64,000 nt of DNA from Agromyces albus (GTDB lineage Bacteria > Actinomycetota > Actinomycetes > Actinomycetales > Microbacteriaceae): assembly GCF_030815405.1 (NCBI RefSeq), contig NZ_JAUSWX010000001.1:248001-312000 (forward strand). The letters run 5' to 3'. How positions within the stretch are numbered: position 1 is the first letter of the stretch; each line of letters begins with the position of its first letter. Below the pieces are notes generated by a model. That model did not search any database, was not told where the DNA came from, and saw only the letters and a program-made list of their open reading frames with translations. A program made the position numbers and the translations under genes. Below are positions 1 to 8,276 of this stretch, piece by piece.

Positions 1-222
1 AAGGGCGGAAAGATCGAGTTCCGCGTCGACAAGCACTCCAACGTGCACTTCGTCGTGGGCAAGGCCTCGTTCACCGAGGAGCAGCTCAACGACAACCTGA
101 ACACCGCCCTCGAAGAGGTCGTGCGTCTCAAGCCGTCGAGTTCCAAGGGCCGCTACATCCAGAAGGGCGCCGTGTCGACCACGTTCGGCCCGGGCATCCC
201 GCTCGACGTCAACGCCATCTAG
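1..222 (+). CDS. rplA: 50S ribosomal protein L1, C-terminal part
   Basis: The window opens inside this gene. The first 73 codons read in frame to a TAG stop. The visible peptide carries the conserved L1 C-terminal region: a [11 protein letters not shown] strand, then [11 protein letters not shown], a helix with [15 protein letters not shown], and the end [21 protein letters not shown]1 binds 23S rRNA at the mobile L1 stalk of the large subunit and, in many bacteria, represses its own mRNA. The partner rplK would normally lie just upstream, outside the window. The start codon is not present here. A strong hairpin follows the stop at once, so the operon probably ends here. Confidence 0.96.
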   Translation, partial: KGGKIEFRVDKHSNVHFVVGKASFTEEQLNDNLNTALEEVVRLKPSSSKGRYIQKGAVSTTFGPGIPLDVNAI

Positions 223-237
223 TCTCCTCGCAGACGC

Positions 238-273
238 ACGAAGGGCTCGCCGGTTCGCCGGCGGGCCCTTCGT
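238..273 (+). terminator. Rho-independent-type hairpin after rplA
   Basis: The arms ACGAAGGGCTCGCCGG and CCGGCGGGCCCTTCGT pair almost completely around a TTCG tetraloop, 16 bases after the rplA stop. There is no long T tract, as is usual in high-G+C actinobacteria. It ends the ribosomal transcript and also faces the 3' end of the leftward small acidic gene at 296-523, so it may serve both directions. Confidence 0.75.
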
Positions 274-295
274 CATGCTGCGTGGCGAGTGCCGA

Positions 296-523
296 TCAGC
301 CGAGGCGATCCTCGTCGGGCTCGTCTCCGAGATCGACGTCCTCGTCGGCGAGGTCGTTCTCGGCGTACACCGGCTCCTGCTCATGGGCCGCTCCGCCGGT
401 CGGGCCATCGTTGCCGTCGCCGGGTCCAGAGAGCAGCGTCTCGCCGGCGACGGCGTCGTTGACGACTGTCTCCTTCCACTGCTCCTCGTCTTCGATGAAC
501 GTGTCATCGTCGCGGTCGCTCAT
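296..523 (-). CDS. small acidic hypothetical protein (75 aa)
   Basis: A 75-residue, strongly acidic, soluble protein beginning MSDRDDDTFIEDEEQW. I do not recognise a domain. The ATG at 523 is chosen over two upstream ATGs in the same frame because it has a good ribosome binding site (GAGAGGAG, five to six bases upstream) and because the upstream residues are basic and unlike the rest. Composition (Asp, Glu, Gly, Asn; no Cys) suggests a mostly unstructured protein. Similar short acidic proteins are common in Microbacteriaceae and have no known role. It is convergent with rplA. Confidence 0.6.
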   Translation of the reverse strand: MSDRDDDTFIEDEEQWKETVVNDAVAGETLLSGPGDGNDGPTGGAAHEQEPVYAENDLADEDVDLGDEPDEDRLG

Positions 524-617
524 GGCGCTCCTCTCGTTCGGCCGCGTGCGCGGCATCACTCGACCGCCCAGTCAACGCCCGCATCGGAGTGAGTGGAAGG
601 CATTGACATCGAGCGGG

Positions 618-902
618 TCAGCCCGCGACGGGCCAGCCGATGATGCGGAACGCGTGCTCGCCGAGCGGCTCGCGCTCGGCGACATCCGTGCCGCTGACGA
701 TCGCGCCGGGCGGGCCGGCCGTGAACCAGTCGATCAACTCGGTGACGGATGCCTCGTCGCCCTCGATCTCGGCCTCGACCGAGCCATCGGGCCGGTTGCG
801 GACCCACCCCGCCACACCGAGTCGCTCGGCTTCGCGCCGTGCCGAGTAGCGGAATCCCACGCCCTGCACGTTGCCGTGCACGACGATGCTGCGGCGGATC
901 AT
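618..902 (-). CDS. acyP: acylphosphatase
   Basis: A 94-residue protein of normal acylphosphatase length. Acylphosphatases hydrolyse the carboxyl-phosphate bond of acyl phosphates in the cytoplasm. The N-terminal signature is present: VHGNVQGVGFRYSARREAERLGVAGWVRN, containing the phosphate loop G-x-V-Q-G-V-G-F-R with the catalytic Arg, and the catalytic Asn lies in GWVRNRPDGSVE. The start at 902 is chosen because the family begins a few residues before the first strand; the 30 upstream in-frame residues are low-complexity and cross the start region of the divergent gene. GAGAG precedes the ATG closely. Divergent from the DUF1801 gene at 991, with 88 bases between the starts. Confidence 0.93.
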   Translation of the reverse strand: MIRRSIVVHGNVQGVGFRYSARREAERLGVAGWVRNRPDGSVEAEIEGDEASVTELIDWFTAGPPGAIVSGTDVAEREPLGEHAFRIIGWPVAG

Positions 903-990
903 GCTCTCGAGCGTAACGCGATCGCGGGGCGGCTTCGAGGCCTCGATGCTGCCGGATGCCGCGAGCGGGCGCCGAGCGTACGATGACGCC

Positions 991-1347
991 ATGGGGGCGA
1001 TGCAGGACTACATCGCGGGGCTCGACAGCGCTGATCGCGAGCTCGTCGAGCGGATCAGGGCACGTGCGCTCGAGCTCGTACCCGACGCGACCGAGGGGAT
1101 GAGCTACGGCATGCCGGCGCTGCGCTATCGCGACTCGCCGCTGCTGAGCGTGATGTCGGCGAAGGGCCACATCGGGCTCTATCCGTTCAGCCCAGCGGTC
1201 GTGTCGGCCGTCGAGGGTGAGCTCGAGGGGTACTCGTGGTCGAAGGGCACGATCCGATTCACGGCGGAGCATCCGCTGCCCGAAACCCTCGTCGATCGCA
1301 TCGTCGCGTTGCGGCGTGACGAGATCGACGCCGCGAAGCCGCGCTGA
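991..1347 (+). CDS. DUF1801 (YdhG-like) domain protein
   Basis: A 118-residue protein that fits the DUF1801/YdhG-like fold: an N-terminal helical part (YIAGLDSADRELVERIRARALELVPDATEGMSYGMPALRYR) followed by short strands with HIGLYPFS and a KGTIRF segment near the C terminus. The GMSYGMPALRY motif is typical of the family. The fold resembles the frataxin/iron-chaperone superfamily, but the function is unproved. The ATG at 991 gives the family length; upstream in-frame ATGs would overlap the acylphosphatase start. It is convergent with the TetR gene that ends at 1381. Confidence 0.85.
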   Translation: MGAMQDYIAGLDSADRELVERIRARALELVPDATEGMSYGMPALRYRDSPLLSVMSAKGHIGLYPFSPAVVSAVEGELEGYSWSKGTIRFTAEHPLPETLVDRIVALRRDEIDAAKPR

Positions 1348-1380
1348 GCCAGCGGAGTGCCCCAAGCGCGCCTACCCGGA

Positions 1381-1974
1381 TCAGGCCAGCCCGGAGGCGC
1401 CCATCCCGGCGCAGATCAACTCGGCGAGCGCCCGGAGATCGGGTGCCGCGTCGTCGGTGGCGATGCCCGCAGGATCGGCCGGCGGACGCAGGGTCAGGAT
1501 GGCCACCCACGCCACGGCGGCGGTGCGGAGTGTGCCCGCCGCGATGGGCCTCAGCACGCTCCCGCGCAGCACGCGCTCGACGACGGCCTGCACCTGCACG
1601 CGGTGTTCGCGGAGCTTCGCCCTCACCTCGGGGTGGGTGCGTTGCTCGCGCCAGATGATGACCCGCATCACGGGCGAGTCCGCCTGGATCTCGGAGAGCT
1701 TCCGCTCGAGATTCAGGAGGGCGCGCACCGGATCGCCCGGCTCGATGAGCACCGTAGCGTCGATTGGTCCGAGGTCGAGGCGCTCGCCCACGAGGGTGCA
1801 GAGCAGATCGGATTTCGTCGGGAAGTAGTAGAACAGCAGTCCTTTGGGCACCGCCGCCTGCTTCGCGATGCTCGACGTCGGTGTGGCATCGAAGCCGCGT
1901 TCGGCGAAGAGCCGCTCAGCCGCGTCGAGAATGCGCACGCGCGCCTCAGGAGTCTCCTTCACGATCGACTCCAA
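1381..1974 (-). CDS. TetR/AcrR family transcriptional regulator
   Basis: A 197-residue repressor. The N-terminal TetR DNA-binding domain spans about residues 10-60: RILDAAERLFAERGFDATPTSSIAKQAAVPKGLLFYYFPTKSDLL, with the helix-turn-helix and the YYFPTK recognition end. The C-terminal two thirds form an all-helical ligand domain with no recognisable specificity. It lies 56 bases downstream of the SPW membrane gene on the same strand, so both probably come from one promoter near 2436-2464. That promoter is overlapped by a perfect 14-bp palindrome of the kind TetR dimers bind, so autoregulation is likely (inference). Confidence 0.92.
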   Translation of the reverse strand: MESIVKETPEARVRILDAAERLFAERGFDATPTSSIAKQAAVPKGLLFYYFPTKSDLLCTLVGERLDLGPIDATVLIEPGDPVRALLNLERKLSEIQADSPVMRVIIWREQRTHPEVRAKLREHRVQVQAVVERVLRGSVLRPIAAGTLRTAAVAWVAILTLRPPADPAGIATDDAAPDLRALAELICAGMGASGLA

Positions 1975-2030
1975 TGTCAGGCGGGGACGGCAGTCGGCTG
2001 CCGTCCCCGCGTGCGGTCAGTGGTCAGCGG

Positions 2031-2387
2031 TCAATGCGTGATGGCGTCGTGGTGGGCGCGCATGCTGGGCCGGATTGCGAGTGCGGCGACGATGACGACG
2101 ACCGCACCGCCGATCCACGACATCCAGGCAGCTCCCGCGGTCGTGTCCGCGTATCCGCCGATCCACGGCGAGATGATGAGCAGCACACCGAGGACGCCCT
2201 GCACGTACTCCATCGCGACGAGCCCCGGCATGGCGAGGTTCACGATGCCCGAGATGACGAGCAGGATACCGAGCGTCACCATCATCGCGACGGATGCTCC
2301 CATCGGCGTGACGAACAACGCCGACAGAGCCACGGCAAGACCGACGACGACGGCCACCCAGTCTTCCCATCGGGTCCACTTCTTCAC
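2031..2387 (-). CDS. SPW repeat membrane protein
   Basis: A 118-residue integral membrane protein with four predicted hydrophobic helices. The SPW family has two copies of a short repeat built round a Ser-Pro-Trp motif. The second copy is exact here (LLIISPWIGGYAD); the first is degenerate (LFVTPMGASVAM). The GTG at 2387 (start VKKWTRWEDWVAV) is chosen because AGGAGG lies eight to nine bases upstream, whereas the ATG 11 codons earlier has no such site and would include the ribosome binding site in the reading frame. It is the first gene of a two-gene unit with the TetR regulator. The function of the family is unknown. Confidence 0.82.
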   Translation of the reverse strand: MKKWTRWEDWVAVVVGLAVALSALFVTPMGASVAMMVTLGILLVISGIVNLAMPGLVAMEYVQGVLGVLLIISPWIGGYADTTAGAAWMSWIGGAVVVIVAALAIRPSMRAHHDAITH

Positions 2388-2435
2388 AGCAACCAGCCTC
2401 CTTCGAGTAGTGGCTCCCATTCGGGTGTCACTACA

Positions 2436-2464
2436 ACGGTAGAACTGACTGACCGGCCGGTCAA
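2436..2464 (-). promoter_or_regulatory. promoter with overlapping TetR-type operator
   Basis: On the minus strand TTGACC (2464-2459) and TACCGT (2441-2436) are 17 bases apart and point at the SPW-tetR pair. The perfect palindrome TGACCGGCCGGTCA (2450-2463) covers the -35 box and part of the spacer. TetR repressors commonly bind such 14-16-bp palindromes across their own promoter. Assignment to the adjacent TetR protein is inference from position. Confidence 0.7.
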
Positions 2465-2585
2465 GAGCCCTCGAGCGACCCTGAGCGGGGTTTGTTCACC
2501 GGGGAGCCACCCGCGCGTCGCAGCGTCTTCGTCTGCCGTGCCTACCGTGGCGGTCACCCACCCATCACCCCGAAATGGAGCTTCC

Positions 2586-3641
2586 ATGTCGTTGTCCAGA
2601 ACCGTGCCACTCCTGGGGGTCGCCGCCGCGCTGGCCCTCATCGTGTCGACCGCCCTTCCTGCCCAGGCCACCCCTGGATCGTCGGATGCTCCGCACGACG
2701 AGTCGTTCAGCTTCGCCGTGATCGGCGACGTGCCCTACGGCTCCGATCAGGTCGCCCGGTTCCCCGCGATGGTGTCCGAGCTGAACGAGCAGGAGGAGCT
2801 CCGCTTCGTCTCCCACCTGGGTGATATCAAGGCGGGATCGGCCCAGTGCACCGACGAGTACTTCGCCGCGATCAAGGCCCAGTTCGACCGGTTCGAGGCC
2901 CCGCTGGTCTACACCCCGGGCGACAACGAGTGGGTCGACTGCCACCGGGCCAACAACGGCTCCTACGATCCGCTGGAACGCCTCGACGCGCTGCGTTCGC
3001 TGTTCTTCTCGAACCCGGGCAAGACCCTCGGGGCGAACATGCCGGTCACCGTGCCTGATTCGGACTTGCCGGAGAACGTCACGTTCGGCGTGCAGCGTGT
3101 GGCCTTCTCCGTGCTGAACGTGCAGGGCTCGAACAATTCGCTGATGCCCTGGTCGGGCCTCGGCCTGACCGAGCCCACCGCCGCTCAGCTGGAGGAGGTC
3201 GCATCCCGGACCGCCGCCGACGTGGAGCAACTGGAGCGCACCTTCGCCGACGCGAAGGCGACCAACGCGCGGGCGGTCGTCGTGATGACCCAGGCGGACA
3301 TGTTCGACCCGTTCCTGCTTCGGGCGGGGGCCGCCGAGAATCCGGAGCTCGTGAGCGGCTTCCAGCTGATCGTCGAAGCGCTCGCGAAGGGTTCCCGGGA
3401 CTTCGGCGGCGAGGTGTACCTCTTCAACGGGGACAGCCACATCTACAACGATGATTCGCCCCTGGCGGCCGGGTCGCCCTGGCTGGAGATCTACGGGCAG
3501 GACAGCGTGGACACCCTTCGCCGGGTGACCGTGGAAGGCGCCGCGACGTCCAACGAGTGGCTGCGAGTCGCCGTGCAGCCGAACTCCGGGGCCGGCGAGG
3601 GCGTGCTCAGCTGGGAGCGCGTGCCCTACACCGCGTCCTGA
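2586..3641 (+). CDS. secreted metallophosphoesterase
   Basis: A 351-residue exported protein. Residues 1-28 form a signal peptide (hydrophobic core LGVAAALALIVSTALP, then AQA before the cleavage site). The metallophosphatase motifs follow in order: GDVPYG (about residue 47), GDIKAG (79-84), PGDNEW (111-116) and a late NGDSH, supplying the usual metal-binding Asp, Asn and His residues. It therefore probably hydrolyses a phosphoester outside the membrane; the substrate is unknown. TGGAG precedes the ATG. It is monocistronic, with a hairpin just after the stop that also serves the convergent dehydrogenase. It contains few copies of the CGGATGC word common in its neighbours. Confidence 0.87.
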   Translation: MSLSRTVPLLGVAAALALIVSTALPAQATPGSSDAPHDESFSFAVIGDVPYGSDQVARFPAMVSELNEQEELRFVSHLGDIKAGSAQCTDEYFAAIKAQFDRFEAPLVYTPGDNEWVDCHRANNGSYDPLERLDALRSLFFSNPGKTLGANMPVTVPDSDLPENVTFGVQRVAFSVLNVQGSNNSLMPWSGLGLTEPTAAQLEEVASRTAADVEQLERTFADAKATNARAVVVMTQADMFDPFLLRAGAAENPELVSGFQLIVEALAKGSRDFGGEVYLFNGDSHIYNDDSPLAAGSPWLEIYGQDSVDTLRRVTVEGAATSNEWLRVAVQPNSGAGEGVLSWERVPYTAS

Positions 3642-3648
3642 GTACCTT

Positions 3649-3702
3649 CAGCACGGCGACGCGCCCAGTGGCCGGAGCCACGGGGCGCGTCGTCGTGTGC
3701 TG
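3649..3702. terminator. bidirectional terminator hairpin
   Basis: CAGCACGGCGACGCGCCC and GGGGCGCGTCGTCGTGTGCTG pair over about 17 bp round a loop containing GGCCGGAGCC. It lies between the 3' ends of two convergent genes (stops at 3641 and 3707). Confidence 0.72.
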
Positions 3703-3706
3703 AGGG

Positions 3707-5074
3707 TCAGCCGATGCGGATGAGTTTCTTGTTGACGAACTCGTCGGCGCCCAGGCGGCCCATCTCGCGGCCGGTGCCCGAGCGCTTGACGCCGCCGAAG
3801 GGCAGCTCGGCGCCATCGGCGAGCACGACGTTCACGAACACCATTCCGGCCTCGATCCCGTCGGCGACTCGCAGCGCCTGCTCCTGGTCGGTCGTGTAGA
3901 CGTAGGAGCCGAGGCCGAACGGGATGTCGTTCGCGATGCGCACGGCGTCGGCCTCGTCCTTCGCGCGGTACACCTGGGCGACCGGCCCGAAGAACTCCTC
4001 TTTCGAAGCAGGGTTGTCGGGCGTGACCTCCGTCAGCACCGTCGTCTGGAAGAACGCGCCCTCACGGGTGCCGCCGTGCACGAGCGTGGCACCGTGCTCG
4101 ATCGCGCGCTTGACCTGCTCGTCGAGTCCTTCAGCCGCCTTCAGCGACGACAGCGGCCCGAGCGTCGTCTCGGCCGAGGTCGGGTCGCCCGTCTCGACCT
4201 CGGCGAGCTTCGCCGTGAATTTCTCGAGGAACGGCTCGTAGAGCTCGTCGGCGACGATGAAGCGCTTGGCCGCGTTGCAGGACTGGCCGTTGTTGTCGAG
4301 GCGGGCATCGACGGCGTTCTGCACGGTCTCGTCGAGGTCGTCGGTGGACAGCAGGATGAACGGGTCGGAGCCGCCGAGCTCGAGCACGACCTTCTTCAGG
4401 TGACGGCCGGCGATCGTGGCGACCGCGGCGCCCGCGCGCTCGGAGCCGGTGAGGGAGACGCCCTGCACGCGCGGGTCGGCGATGACGGTCTCGATCTGGT
4501 CGTGCGACGCGTAGATGTTGACGTAGGCGCCCGCCGGGAAGCCCGCGTCACGCATGATCTGTTCGATCGCCGCGGCCGACTCGGGGCACTGCTCGGCGTG
4601 CTTGAGCAGGATCGTGTTGCCGATGATGAGGTTCGGTCCGGCGAACCGGGCGACCTGGTAATACGGGAAGTTCCACGGCATGATGCCGAGGAGCACGCCC
4701 AGCGAGCTGCGCCGGATGATCGCCGAGCCATCCCCGGCGAGCAGGTCGACCGTCTCGTCCTTCAGGAAGTCGGCTGCGTGGTCGGCATAGTACTTGTAGA
4801 TGTCGCCGGCGAAGTCGGCCTCGCCGAGGGCCTGCTCGATGGGCTTGCCCATCTCGCGAACGATGATCTCGGCGAGCTCCTGCCGGCGCTCCACGTGCAG
4901 TTCGCCGACGCGGCGCACGAGCGCGGCGCGCTCCTCGACGGTGGTCGTGCGCGACCATGTGCGGTACGTCTCGTCGGCCGAGCCGATGGCTGCGTCGAGC
5001 TCGGCATCGGTGATCGTCGGATAGGTCGTGACCGTCTCTCCGGTTGCCGGATTGACCACGGCGTAATTGCTCAT
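3707..5074 (-). CDS. NAD-dependent semialdehyde dehydrogenase (succinate/glutarate semialdehyde type)
   Basis: A 455-residue aldehyde dehydrogenase, the usual length for the short succinate-semialdehyde dehydrogenases of actinobacteria. Visible motifs are PWNFPYY (133-139), the cofactor Lys in ILLKHA (158), the Rossmann loop [10 protein letters not shown] (207-215), the general base Glu in LELGGSDPF (232) and the nucleophile Cys in [10 protein letters not shown] (266). It oxidises an omega-semialdehyde to the dicarboxylate. GAGGAG lies four to five bases before the ATG. It is divergent from a CoA-transferase and a glutaryl-CoA-dehydrogenase-like gene. That context suggests glutarate semialdehyde as a substrate as well as, or instead of, succinate semialdehyde (inference). 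Confidence 0.9.
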   Translation of the reverse strand: MSNYAVVNPATGETVTTYPTITDAELDAAIGSADETYRTWSRTTTVEERAALVRRVGELHVERRQELAEIIVREMGKPIEQALGEADFAGDIYKYYADHAADFLKDETVDLLAGDGSAIIRRSSLGVLLGIMPWNFPYYQVARFAGPNLIIGNTILLKHAEQCPESAAAIEQIMRDAGFPAGAYVNIYASHDQIETVIADPRVQGVSLTGSERAGAAVATIAGRHLKKVVLELGGSDPFILLSTDDLDETVQNAVDARLDNNGQSCNAAKRFIVADELYEPFLEKFTAKLAEVETGDPTSAETTLGPLSSLKAAEGLDEQVKRAIEHGATLVHGGTREGAFFQTTVLTEVTPDNPASKEEFFGPVAQVYRAKDEADAVRIANDIPFGLGSYVYTTDQEQALRVADGIEAGMVFVNVVLADGAELPFGGVKRSGTGREMGRLGADEFVNKKLIRIG

Positions 5075-5127
5075 GGGGCTCCTCTGTCGTTGGTGCACGG
5101 GGCTCGCCAACCGGTCGGCGACGGCGG

Positions 5128-5143
5128 TGCACACCTGTGTGCA
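5128..5143. promoter_or_regulatory. inverted repeat, putative operator
   Basis: TGCACAC-CT-GTGTGCA is a perfect 7+2+7 inverted repeat in the 201-base region between the divergent dehydrogenase and CoA-transferase genes. A dimeric regulator could coordinate both directions from it. No regulator gene is adjacent, so the protein that binds is unknown. Confidence 0.45.
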
Positions 5144-5275
5144 AGCCTATGCCGCGGTGCATCGAGCAGGAATCGACATGACGGCGGATCCACGGCATCC
5201 GATGGACGGCGTGTACATCGGAGTCATCCGTACGGCTGAGTATCGTGGCGTGTGGGGCGAGCCGAGGAGGGCCGA

Positions 5276-6418
5276 ATGGGTCGAGGCATCCTGAGCGGCA
5301 TCCGCGTCGCCGACTTCTCGCGCGTGCTCGCGGGGCCCTACGCCACCATGATGCTCGCGGACTTCGGCGCCGACGTCGTGAAGATCGAGTCGCCGTCGGG
5401 CGACGACACCCGGCACTGGCGGCCGCCCGTCGACGCGCGCGGCCGGTCCACGTACTTCGGCAGCGTGAACCGCAACAAGCGGTCGGTCGTGCTCGACCTC
5501 GCGGATGCCGCAGGGCTCGCCGAGGCGCGCCGGCTCGCGGCATCCGCCGACGTGATCGTCGAGAACTTCCGCCCCGGCGTCATGAAGCGCTTCGGGCTCG
5601 CCTACCCCGACGTGCGCGAGGCGAACCCCGGCGTCGTGTACTGCTCGATCACCGGATTCGGCACGGGGGAGGGCGCGGACCTCGCCGGCTACGACCTGCT
5701 CGTGCAGGCCGTCGGGGGACTCATGAGCATCACGGGCGACCCCGACGGAGAACCCGCGAAAGTCGGCGTCGCGCTCGTCGACGTGATCGCGGGGCAGAAT
5801 GCGCTCACCGGCATCCTGCTGGCGCTCCGCGAACGCGACCGCACCGGACTCGGCCAGCTCGTCGAGGTGAACCTGCTGCAGAGCCTGCTCTCGGCGCTCA
5901 CGAACCAGGCGGCGGGCACGCTCGCAACGGGCGTCGCCCCCACGCGGCTCGGCAACCAGCACCCGAGCATCGCGCCGTACGCGCTCTACCGTGCGGCCGA
6001 CCGCGATCTTGTGATCGCGGTGGGCAACGACAAGCAGTTCGCGGCGCTCGCGGGCGCGCTCGGCGGGGGCACGCTGGCAACTGACGAGCGCTTCGCGAGC
6101 AACGCGGCTCGCGTCGAGCATCGCGACGAGCTGCGTGCGCGCATCGAGACGCGGCTCGCCGCGGCATCCGCTGCACACTGGGTGGCCACCCTCACCGGGG
6201 TGGGCGTGCCGGCCGGCCTCGTGAACGACGTGGCCGAGGCGCTCGCCTTCGCCGAAGCGCTCGGACTCGAATCCGTCGCCGAGATCGCCGATGCCGACGG
6301 CGGCACGAGTCGCACCGTCGCGAATCCGATCGTGCTCACCGCCTCGCCCGCCGAATACCGCACGCCGCCGCCCGGGCTCGGCGAGCACGCCGGCGCCGAC
6401 TGGCTTCCGCCCAGCTGA
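5276..6418 (+). CDS. class III (CaiB/BaiF) CoA-transferase
   Basis: A 380-residue family III CoA-transferase. The N terminus (ILSGIRVADFSRVLAGPYATMMLADFGADVVKIESP) is the family signature, followed by NRNKRSVVLDL, VENFRPGVM and the SITGFGTGE loop. The catalytic Asp that forms the acyl-aspartyl intermediate is Asp169 in VALVDVIAG. Such enzymes move CoA between carboxylic acids. The ATG at 5276 is preferred because GAGGAGG lies five bases before it. The next gene starts 16 bases after the stop and encodes a glutaryl-CoA-dehydrogenase-like protein. The pairing matches succinyl-CoA:glutarate CoA-transferase (the SUGCT group), which is an inference. Confidence 0.92.
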   Translation: MGRGILSGIRVADFSRVLAGPYATMMLADFGADVVKIESPSGDDTRHWRPPVDARGRSTYFGSVNRNKRSVVLDLADAAGLAEARRLAASADVIVENFRPGVMKRFGLAYPDVREANPGVVYCSITGFGTGEGADLAGYDLLVQAVGGLMSITGDPDGEPAKVGVALVDVIAGQNALTGILLALRERDRTGLGQLVEVNLLQSLLSALTNQAAGTLATGVAPTRLGNQHPSIAPYALYRAADRDLVIAVGNDKQFAALAGALGGGTLATDERFASNAARVEHRDELRARIETRLAAASAAHWVATLTGVGVPAGLVNDVAEALAFAEALGLESVAEIADADGGTSRTVANPIVLTASPAEYRTPPPGLGEHAGADWLPPS

Positions 6419-6434
6419 CCGAAAGGACCACCCG

Positions 6435-7667
6435 ATGACCATGATCGCCCCGCGGATCGACGCCGTGTTCGACCTCGACGACCTCATCGGCGACGAGGAG
6501 CGCGAGTGGCAGTTGCGCGCGCGGCGATTCGCGCAGGAGCGCATCCTGCCCGTCATCGAGGGCGACTTCGAGGCCGGGCACTTCCGGCGAGAGTTCGTGC
6601 GCGAGCTCGGCGAGCTGGGACTGCTCGGCATGCACCTGACGGGCTACGGATGCGCCGGCGCGGGCGCCGTGTCGTACGGCCTCGTGTGCCTCGAGCTCGA
6701 GGCCGCCGACAGCGGCTGGCGCACGTTCGTATCGGTGCAGGGATCGCTCGCGATGAGCGCCATCCACAAGTACGGCTCGGAGGAGCAGAAGCAGCGGTGG
6801 CTGCCCGGCATGGCCGCCGGTGAGCTCGTCGGATGCTTCGCCCTCACCGAACCGCACGGCGGCAGCGACCCCGCCGGCATGACGACCGTCGCGCGCCGCG
6901 ACGGCGACGGCTGGGTCATCGACGGCGCGAAGCGATGGATCGGACTCGCGAGCGAAGCGGATGTCGCCGTGGTGTGGGCGAAGGTCGACGAGACCGGCAC
7001 CGTCGGCGGCCGCGGCACCCCCGGCACGCCCGACGGCACCGGCACTGCCGGCGGCACCGTGCGCGGCTTCCTCGTGCCGACGTCGACCCCGGGATTCACG
7101 GCGACGCCGATCGACGGCAAGCTCTCGATGCGCGCCTCGGTGCAGTGCGACGTCGCCCTCGACGGCGTGCGCGTCGGCGACGAGGCGCTGCTGCCCGGGG
7201 CATCCGGACTCTCAGGGCCGTTCAGCTGCCTGAACGAGGCCCGCTACGGCATCGTGTGGGGCGCGATGGGCGCCGCCCGCTCGTGCCTCGAGGCGGCGCT
7301 GTCGCGGGCCACGAGCCGCGAGGTCTTCGGCAAGCCGATCGGCGCGAACCAGCTCATCCAGGCGAAGCTCGCCGACATGTTCGTCGAGGTCGAGAAGGGC
7401 ATCCTCCTTGCGCTGCACCTCGGCAGGCTGAAGGAGCGCGGCGCGCTCACGCCCGCGCAGATCAGCGTCGGCAAGCTCAACAGCGTGCGTGAGGCCCTGA
7501 CGATCGCGCACGAGGCACGGAGCATCCTCGCCGGCGACGGCATCACGAGCGCGTGGCCGGTCATGCGGCACGCGGCGAACCTCGAATCGGTGCGCACGTA
7601 CGAGGGCACCGACGAGATCCACCAACTGATCCTCGGCCGGGAGCTCACCGGCCTCAGCGCGTTCTGA
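6435..7667 (+). CDS. acyl-CoA dehydrogenase, glutaryl-CoA dehydrogenase-like
   Basis: A 410-residue FAD enzyme. The acyl-CoA dehydrogenase N domain is followed by the FAD-binding FALTEPHGGSDPAGM and GAKRWIGLASEADVAV. NEARYGIVWGAMGAA and the C-terminal YEGTDEIHQLILGRELTG, with the catalytic base Glu390, resemble glutaryl-CoA dehydrogenases, which oxidise and decarboxylate glutaryl-CoA to crotonyl-CoA. Other short acyl-CoAs remain possible. GAAAGGA lies before the ATG. About 25 residues near 185-210 form a Gly/Thr-rich insert (TVGGRGTPGTPDGTGTAGG) in the mid-domain loop, which relatives normally lack. It is the second gene of a two-gene operon with the CoA-transferase. Confidence 0.88.
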   Translation: MTMIAPRIDAVFDLDDLIGDEEREWQLRARRFAQERILPVIEGDFEAGHFRREFVRELGELGLLGMHLTGYGCAGAGAVSYGLVCLELEAADSGWRTFVSVQGSLAMSAIHKYGSEEQKQRWLPGMAAGELVGCFALTEPHGGSDPAGMTTVARRDGDGWVIDGAKRWIGLASEADVAVVWAKVDETGTVGGRGTPGTPDGTGTAGGTVRGFLVPTSTPGFTATPIDGKLSMRASVQCDVALDGVRVGDEALLPGASGLSGPFSCLNEARYGIVWGAMGAARSCLEAALSRATSREVFGKPIGANQLIQAKLADMFVEVEKGILLALHLGRLKERGALTPAQISVGKLNSVREALTIAHEARSILAGDGITSAWPVMRHAANLESVRTYEGTDEIHQLILGRELTGLSAF

Positions 7668-7707
7668 GGGCTCTTCGCGCTTCGGCCGCCCGCGAACGCG
7701 CAAGGGC

Positions 7708-8043
7708 TCAGCTCACGCCGGGAATCACGATCCAGCGCTGCGACAGCACGATCCACAGGATGAACAGCACGAGCGCGATGACGGTGACCGCGAGGCCCCC
7801 ACGACGGCGGCCGCCGCGCAGCACGAGCTGGATCACGAGCAGCACGGTCGTGATGATCGCGAGCACGAGCGAGCCGAACGGGATGCCCGGGAAGAACAGC
7901 GACAACAGGAAGAGCACCGCGGCGATGATCTCGATGATCGAGATCACCGAGGAGCCGCGGCCGCGGGCGCGGGTGATGCCGTCGATGAGGGCGAAGATGC
8001 CGGCGGCGACGGCGATGACGAAGAGCCAGGACAGCGTGATCAT
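7708..8043 (-). CDS. small integral membrane protein (111 aa)
   Basis: A 111-residue protein with four hydrophobic stretches: SWLFVIAVAAGIFALIDGI, VISIIEIIAAVLFLLSLFF, FGSLVLAIITTVLLVIQLVL and LAVTVIALVLFILWIVLS. An arginine-rich loop (RGGRRRGG) precedes the last one. I do not recognise the family. The ATG at 8043 has AAGGA upstream; the long upstream in-frame extension is Cys/Arg-rich and not membrane-like, so it was left out. It stands alone, divergent from the ABC transporter operon. Confidence 0.75.
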   Translation of the reverse strand: MITLSWLFVIAVAAGIFALIDGITRARGRGSSVISIIEIIAAVLFLLSLFFPGIPFGSLVLAIITTVLLVIQLVLRGGRRRGGLAVTVIALVLFILWIVLSQRWIVIPGVS

Positions 8044-8158
8044 GTGAGTCCTTCGAGATGGCGGGGTACCGCGACACGGGAGGGGGCTCCTGCGCCGTCG
8101 CCAGCATAGCGACGACCCGCAACAGGCGGAATGACCCGCTTCGGCAGGCGCGAGGGGA

Positions 8159-8239
8159 ATGCAACGCGGGGTCATGGGGTTTCACCCTGAGGCCGCCGCA
8201 TGATGGACTCGTTGCATCGGGGCGCCGACCGAGCGCCCC
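8159..8239 (+). promoter_or_regulatory. leader inverted repeats ahead of the amino-acid ABC operon
   Basis: Two symmetrical elements precede the operon. ATGCAACG (8159-8166) and CGTTGCAT (8210-8217) are an 8-bp inverted pair 43 bases apart. GGGGCGC-N7-GCGCCCC (8219-8239) is a tight hairpin 37 bases before the start codon. They could be operator half-sites and a leader stem. No convincing -10/-35 pair was identified. Confidence 0.3.
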
Positions 8240-8276
8240 AGCTCACTTCCCCCACCGCACGAATGGAGCACCACCC

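Noticed and set aside
282..986. A 234-codon plus-strand frame opposite the acidic protein and acylphosphatase
   Set aside because: Acylphosphatase motifs on the other strand are unmistakable; this frame has no domain character.
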